A stretch of 10,531 bases of DNA from Moraxellaceae bacterium (GTDB lineage: Bacteria; Pseudomonadota; Gammaproteobacteria; Pseudomonadales; Moraxellaceae). The DNA lies in NCBI GenBank assembly GCA_030146505.1, contig JASLCO010000323.1, positions 1 through 10,531 of the forward strand, in the 5' to 3' direction. Shown here piece by piece: positions 7,025 to 10,531 of this stretch. The translations under genes were made by a program, and so were the position numbers. Within the stretch, counting starts at the first letter, position 1. The number at the start of each line of letters is the position of its first letter. The notes under the pieces are model-generated. The model had not been told where the DNA came from and did not search any database. It saw only the letters and a list, made by a program, of their open reading frames with translations.

Positions 7025-7159
7025 GTCACGGTCCTTGGTCGGCAAGGAAAAAGGAAAGCGGCAGGCAGGCCGCTCAAGTCCACGGCAAGAAAACACAGGC
7101 CACCCGCTCCGCACAAGCCGCATCACCGACAAAGCCCTGCACGCGGCGGATGCAATGGC

Positions 7160-7188
7160 TTTCCAGCCACGCGGCAGCCTTCTAGACT
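7160..7188 (+). promoter_or_regulatory. Possible promoter for the envelope gene cluster
   Basis: TTTCCA (7160-7165) and TAGACT (7183-7188), each matching the sigma-70 boxes at 4 of 6 positions, are separated by 17 bases in the 227-bp divergent gap between ydiK and the CsgG-like gene. The leader would be about 57 bases. This is the best candidate I see for driving the plus-strand cluster, but the match is modest. Confidence 0.3.
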
Positions 7189-7251
7189 CACTCACCCGGC
7201 GCCGGCCCAGGCGGCAGCGCCCCAAAGGATTCATGCACTCAAGGAGAAGCC

Positions 7252-8157
7252 ATGCGCATCACCACCCTGCTGTTGGCCAGCGGTCTCTTGCTGGCCAGTT
7301 CACTGGCGGCAGCCGCCCGTCCCACCATTGCCGTACTGCCCTTCAGCATGGACAAGCAGATCGTGGTCAGCGATGGCCGCCACCTGGTGGCGGGCGTGGT
7401 CGAAGACCAGTCCACCCTGCTCACCAACGAACTCGTGCACCAGCTCGTGGCCACCCGCAAGTTCGACGTGCTGGAGCGTTCGCGCGTGGACGACCTCATC
7501 AAGGAAAAGCAGTTCCAGGAAAGCGATTACGCTTCACCCGACGAAGCCCCGAAAATCGCGAAGCTGCTGGGCGCGGATTATTTCGTGCTGGGCCGCATTG
7601 ACGATTTCGATGTGGAAAGCGAAGAAAAGGCCATTCCCTACAGCACCCAAACCTATACCCAGCAGGAAGCGGAAATTGATCTTTACCTGCGCATCATCGA
7701 TGCCCGCAGCGGCAAGATCGTGGCGGCGGAAAAATTCCAGAGCGATGCAAAACTGCGTGTGAATCCCGACAAGAAAAACCAGAACGTGGGCAAGAACCTC
7801 ATCGCCCAGGCCAGCCAGGAAATGGTCAGCCGCATCACCAATGCCGTGTATCCGGTGAAGGTTGCCAAGGTGGACGGCAAGACGCTCTACCTCAACCGCG
7901 GCGCCGACGGCAACCTCAAGGTCGGCGACCTGCTCGCCGTCTACAGCCAGGGCGACGCCGTCACCGACCAGGACACGGGCGAAGTGCTGGGCAATACCGA
8001 AAACGTGATGGCGCAGGCTACCGTGGTGGCGGTGGAGGCACGCTTCACCAAGGCCGAGCTGCAGGGCGAGGCAGCAATCCGCGAAGGCATGCTGGTGAGG
8101 AAGCTGCCGCCGGCCAAGGCCGCCCCGGTGGAACTGCCGCCGGGGCCGCGCTGGTAA
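7252..8157 (+). CDS. Periplasmic CsgG/HfaB-family protein
   Basis: 301 residues. A Sec signal peptide with a probable type I cleavage site lies in the SSLAAAARP segment (about residue 20-22). There is no Cys at the cleavage region, so unlike CsgG itself it is not a lipoprotein. Residues 25-200 have the CsgG-like pattern: PTIAVLPF (24-31), LTNELVHQLVATRKFDVLERSRVDDL (57-82 with the typical FxVLER), then KIAKLLGADYFVLGRI (101-116) and LYLRIIDARSGKIV (144-157). A C-terminal beta domain (about 203-284: GKTLYLNRG, LKVGDLLAVY, TVVAVEARFTKA, REGMLVRK) resembles the C-terminal domain of the flagellar protein FlgT. AAGGAG (7241-7246) is five bases before the ATG. It heads the cluster with a COG3014 lipoprotein, YcfL and LpoB. 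A curli-export pore role is unlikely without lipidation or curlin genes nearby; a structural or adaptor role in the periplasm is my inference. Confidence 0.82.
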   Translation: MRITTLLLASGLLLASSLAAAARPTIAVLPFSMDKQIVVSDGRHLVAGVVEDQSTLLTNELVHQLVATRKFDVLERSRVDDLIKEKQFQESDYASPDEAPKIAKLLGADYFVLGRIDDFDVESEEKAIPYSTQTYTQQEAEIDLYLRIIDARSGKIVAAEKFQSDAKLRVNPDKKNQNVGKNLIAQASQEMVSRITNAVYPVKVAKVDGKTLYLNRGADGNLKVGDLLAVYSQGDAVTDQDTGEVLGNTENVMAQATVVAVEARFTKAELQGEAAIREGMLVRKLPPAKAAPVELPPGPRW

Positions 8158-8167
8158 GTCTGCCGCA

Positions 8168-8186
8168 GGCGGCCATCATGGCCGCC
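8168..8186. other. Perfect intercistronic hairpin
   Basis: GGCGGCCAT-C-ATGGCCGCC: two 9-base perfect arms around a single base, in the 77-bp gap after the CsgG-like gene. It is very GC-rich and followed by a pyrimidine-rich stretch (CTTCCGCTTCTG) but no true T-tract, so it is more likely an mRNA stability or attenuation element than a full terminator. Confidence 0.6.
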
Positions 8187-8234
8187 CTTCCGCTTCTGTC
8201 CATTCCGCCTACCCACCTGCACAAGTAGAAACGC

Positions 8235-9617
8235 ATGTCCCGCTCCCTGCTGCGCCCGGCCCTGTTGCTCCTGCTGCCCGTCCTGCTGGGTGGCTGTGCG
8301 GTGTCCTCGGTACTGTCCCCCTATCCCGGCCAGGCCCGGTCCTACCAGGAAGCGCTGGGGGCCGGCGCGCCCCAGGCTGCCGTGCAGAAGATAGGCAACA
8401 AGACCACCTCGGCCGACGGCATGCTCTACCTGCTGGAAAAAGGCCGCATTGAGCAACTGGGCGAGCAGGCTGACAACAGTCAGGCCTCCTTCGACGGCGC
8501 CATCGCGCGCTTCCAGGCACAGGACGACAAGGCCGTGATTTCCGCTTCGTCCTATGCCGCTTCCGGCGCCAGCCTGCTCAGCAACGACAATGCCCGCCCC
8601 TATGCCGGCCGCACCTATGAACGCGTCTTCGTGCACCAGTACCAGGCCCTGAATTACCTGGCCAAAGGCGATGCCAGCGGAGCCCTGGTGGAAGTGCGCC
8701 GCGCCAACCAGGTGCAGGTGGACGCCCTGGCCCAGCAGGACAGCAAGGTGGACAGCGCGCGCGCCGATGCCGAAAGCAAGGGCCTTGATGAAGACAAGTA
8801 CGCCAACTACTTCAGCCCCATGGACCTCGCTGCCGGCCGCGTGAAGACCGGCTTCCAGAACGCTGCCACCTTCTACCTGTCCGGCCTCATCTACGAAGCC
8901 ACCGGCAATACCAACGACGCCTTCATCGACTACCGCAAGGCGCTGGAGCTGGTCCCCGACAATGCCTACCTGCAAAAGGACGTGGTACGCACCGGCCTCA
9001 AGGTAGGCCTGGACGATGTGAAGAAACTGGCGGCCCGGATCGGCAAGGTGCAGGTCGGTCCCAGCGCCGGCCAGGGTGAACTCGTGATCTACGTGGAAGA
9101 GGGCTATGTACCGGCCAAGCAAGGCCTGGGCATTCCCATCTGGACCATGAAAACGATAAACACCGTGAGCTTCCCCATTTATGCGGACAGCCCCGCGCCC
9201 TCGTCGGTGGTCGTGCAGGTGGACGGCAATGCGCTGGAATCCGCGCTGCTGGTGGATACCCGCGCCCTCGCCGTGCGCACGCTCAAGGACGAAGTGCCCG
9301 GCATGCTGGCGCGCGCCTTCCTGCGCCTGCTCACCAAGCAGGAAATGCAGCGCCAGGCCCAGAGCAACGACAGCACCGGCCTGCTGGGCCTGGCCACCAT
9401 GATCTACAGCCTGGCCACCGACCAGCCCGACCTGCGCTCCTGGCTGACCCTGCCCGGCAGCGGCCAGGTGATACGGTTGCCGCTGGCCGCCGGCGAGCAC
9501 AGCCTGTCACTGCCAGGACTGCCGCCGCTGGCCGTCAGCGTGCGCGCCGGCCGGCCCACACTGGTGCATCTGGCCGTACTGCCCGGAAAAACCTACAGTC
9601 GCATCTATCCGCTGTGA
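8235..9617 (+). CDS. COG3014-family lipoprotein with TPR-like segment
   Basis: 460 residues, function unknown. The lipobox LGGC puts the lipidated Cys at 21. Overall pattern and gene neighbours fit the uncharacterised COG3014 family. The first half is helical. ATFYLSGLIYEATGNTNDAF (211-230) with YRKALELVPDN (233-243) is a good TPR unit, and an earlier TPR-like helix pair lies around 134-160 (QALNYLAKGDASGALVEVRRA). The second half is beta-rich (282-350) and ends with the SWLTLPGSGQVIRLPLAAGEHSL region (402-424) and a short beta-stranded tail. TPR units suggest protein-protein contacts, plausibly with the neighbouring envelope proteins. The start lacks a good Shine-Dalgarno sequence (only AAGTAGAA about five bases before the ATG), so translation may be weak. 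A hairpin lies in the gap before it and two more lie in the gap after it. Confidence 0.85.
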   Translation: MSRSLLRPALLLLLPVLLGGCAVSSVLSPYPGQARSYQEALGAGAPQAAVQKIGNKTTSADGMLYLLEKGRIEQLGEQADNSQASFDGAIARFQAQDDKAVISASSYAASGASLLSNDNARPYAGRTYERVFVHQYQALNYLAKGDASGALVEVRRANQVQVDALAQQDSKVDSARADAESKGLDEDKYANYFSPMDLAAGRVKTGFQNAATFYLSGLIYEATGNTNDAFIDYRKALELVPDNAYLQKDVVRTGLKVGLDDVKKLAARIGKVQVGPSAGQGELVIYVEEGYVPAKQGLGIPIWTMKTINTVSFPIYADSPAPSSVVVQVDGNALESALLVDTRALAVRTLKDEVPGMLARAFLRLLTKQEMQRQAQSNDSTGLLGLATMIYSLATDQPDLRSWLTLPGSGQVIRLPLAAGEHSLSLPGLPPLAVSVRAGRPTLVHLAVLPGKTYSRIYPL

Positions 9618-9636
9618 ACGCTGCGACAACACCCAC

Positions 9637-9653
9637 GGCAGTCGTCGACTGCC
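9637..9653. other. Perfect intercistronic hairpin
   Basis: GGCAGTCG-T-CGACTGCC, two 8-base perfect arms around one base, 19 bases after the stop of the COG3014 gene. There is no T-tract. Together with the adjacent hairpin at 9665-9680 it may protect the upstream mRNA end or mark a processing site. Confidence 0.55.
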
Positions 9654-9664
9654 ACCGGACCACC

Positions 9665-9680
9665 CCCGGCGACAGCCGGG
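9665..9680. other. Intercistronic hairpin just before the ycfL ribosome binding site
   Basis: CCCGGC-GACA-GCCGGG, a 6-bp all-GC stem with a 4-base loop, ending four bases before the AAGGAG (9685-9690) of ycfL. It has no T-tract. Its position makes an effect on ycfL translation or on 5' stability of the distal mRNA possible. Confidence 0.55.
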
Positions 9681-9696
9681 AAACAAGGAGAGGGCC

Positions 9697-10086
9697 ATGA
9701 AACGCCTGTTCACTACCACCGTTACCGCCACCCTGCTCGGCAGCGCCCTGCTGCTCGGAGCCTGCAGCTCCTCGCCGCAGCTCATCAATTACCGCGGCGG
9801 CGACCTCAAGGGCGTCATCGAGGTCAAGCGCTCGGCCGTGGAAAATACCGCCGGCGGCCTGCCGCAGGCGCGCGCGATCCTCGTCAACGACGCCGGCACC
9901 ACCACCCGCTTTGAATACAAGTTCGTCTGGTTCGACGCCAACGACATGCCCATAGACGAGATCGACCGCCCGTGGCGCCCCGCCAGCCTGCAGGGCAAGG
10001 ACGAACTCACCGTGTCCGGCACCGGCCCCAACGACCGCGCCCGCAAATTCCAGATCCAGGTACGCGAACCCCAAGGAGTGAAATGA
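9697..10086 (+). CDS. ycfL: YcfL family (DUF1425) lipoprotein
   Basis: A 129-residue small lipoprotein with lipobox LGAC (Cys 23). Its length and its place directly before lpoB match E. coli YcfL (125 residues, also next to lpoB). After the signal the mature part is a single small beta domain: LKGVIEVKRSAVENTAGGLPQARAILVND (37-65), then TTRFEYKFVWFDANDMPID (68-86), and a C-terminal strand KFQIQVREP (117-125). Such alternating strands fit the DUF1425 fold, and FEYKFVWFDANDMPI is the most recognisable part. The biochemical role is not known. AAGGAG lies six bases before the ATG. The stop codon overlaps the start of lpoB (ATGATG), so the two are translationally coupled and probably made in similar amounts. 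Confidence 0.88.
   Translation: MKRLFTTTVTATLLGSALLLGACSSSPQLINYRGGDLKGVIEVKRSAVENTAGGLPQARAILVNDAGTTTRFEYKFVWFDANDMPIDEIDRPWRPASLQGKDELTVSGTGPNDRARKFQIQVREPQGVK
10073..10078 (+). promoter_or_regulatory. Ribosome binding site of lpoB inside the end of ycfL
   Basis: AAGGAG within the last codons of ycfL. It is 4 bases from the ATG at 10083 and 7 bases from the in-frame ATG at 10086, which favours 10086 as the lpoB start. Confidence 0.7.
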
Positions 10087-10531
10087 TGCAAAAGCCCGCC
10101 ATGAAACGTGCCCTCATCCTGCTGCCGCTTGCCGCCGCGCTGACGCTGGGCATCAACGGCTGCTCCACCGTGCAATACGGCGATGCCACCGCCGTGGAAA
10201 CCCTGAACACCGATTTCGGCTCCACCGACCTGCAGATGATTGCGGAAAAAATGGTGGACGACATGCTGGCCTCGCCGGCCATGGCGGAAATCGCCCCCAA
10301 TGGCAAGCGCCCCATCCTGTTCGTGGACACCATCAAGAACAAGACGCTGGAACATATCGACACCGAATCCATCACCGACACCATTTCCACCAAGCTGCTG
10401 AACTCCGGCCGCTTCCGCTTCGTGGACATGACCAAGGTGGACAGCGTGGCCAAGCAGCTGGACTACCAGAAGAACAGCGGCCTCGTGGACGAAAACAAAT
10501 CGGTGCAGATGGGCCGCCAGGTCGGTGCGCA
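10086..10531 (+). CDS. lpoB: Penicillin-binding protein activator LpoB (3' end outside window)
   Basis: The first 148 codons are present; the gene runs off the window end. The signal peptide carries a lipobox INGC (Cys 26), so the protein should be anchored in the outer membrane. The mature part matches the LpoB domain: DLQMIAEKMVDDMLASP (residues about 45-61), RPILFVDTIKNKTLEHIDTESIT (about 71-93), then TKLLNSGRFRFVDMTKVDSVAKQLDYQ. In E. coli LpoB reaches through the peptidoglycan and stimulates the glycosyltransferase and transpeptidase activities of PBP1b. Unlike E. coli LpoB there is little room for a long Pro-rich linker: the globular domain starts within about 20 residues of the Cys, so reach to a partner would be shorter. 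Alternative starts are ATG 10083 (overlapping the ycfL stop) and ATG 10101. Confidence 0.87.
   Translation, partial: MQKPAMKRALILLPLAAALTLGINGCSTVQYGDATAVETLNTDFGSTDLQMIAEKMVDDMLASPAMAEIAPNGKRPILFVDTIKNKTLEHIDTESITDTISTKLLNSGRFRFVDMTKVDSVAKQLDYQKNSGLVDENKSVQMGRQVGA

Noticed and set aside
5876..7762. Open frame of 628 codons on the plus strand
   Set aside because: It is antisense to the ydiK-like gene and runs into the wrong frame of the CsgG-like gene; the product is a His/Gln/Arg-rich low-complexity chain.
7941..9500. Open frame of 519 codons on the minus strand, rich in Gly, His and Gln
   Set aside because: It lies antisense to the COG3014 and CsgG-like genes, has a biased composition typical of the complement of GC-rich coding DNA, and has no ribosome binding site or domain.
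7252..10531. A curli-type amyloid export locus
   Set aside because: The CsgG-like protein is not lipidated and no curlin subunit, CsgE, CsgF or CsgB-like repeat is present; the partners are LpoB and YcfL instead.

Overview
The window is about 10.5 kb of GC-rich, tightly packed chromosomal DNA from a Gram-negative proteobacterium. Lipobox signal peptides, an LpoB-type activator of penicillin-binding proteins, a YcfL homologue and a SerA of the 409-residue ACT-domain type all point to Beta- or Gammaproteobacteria. I lean towards Betaproteobacteria because of the dRS3-like repeat and the style of the lipoprotein at 1842-2843, but the sequence alone does not settle this. I see no tRNA, rRNA, CRISPR array, transposase or phage gene.

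Left part (1-1841): the start of a FAD-linked oxidase of the D-2-hydroxyglutarate dehydrogenase type runs leftward off the window. It is divergent from serA (443-1672), the first enzyme of L-serine synthesis. The pair makes metabolic sense because SerA can reduce 2-oxoglutarate to D-2-hydroxyglutarate, which the oxidase can recycle. The 169-bp gap after serA holds three hairpins: a minus-strand terminator, a perfect dRS3-like repeat and a bidirectional terminator.

Middle part (1842-7024), all on the minus strand: a 333-residue lipoprotein of unknown function; an 801-residue secreted protein whose N-terminal domain resembles zinc-dependent phospholipase C but appears to have lost its central metal ligands; and a YdiK-like membrane protein of the AI-2E transporter superfamily. 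Each has its own apparent terminator, so they look like separate transcription units. A second, degenerate copy of the repeat lies in the 400-bp gap at 5527-5926.

Right part (7252-10531), plus strand: a four-gene cell-envelope cluster made of a periplasmic CsgG-like protein, a COG3014 lipoprotein with a TPR-like segment, a YcfL (DUF1425) lipoprotein, and LpoB, which is cut by the window end. The ycfL-lpoB pair is also found next to each other in E. coli, where LpoB activates the peptidoglycan synthase PBP1b. The two gaps inside the cluster contain perfect G+C-rich hairpins without U-tracts, while ycfL and lpoB are translationally coupled. This cluster and the degenerate phospholipase-like protein are the two parts most deserving of follow-up.
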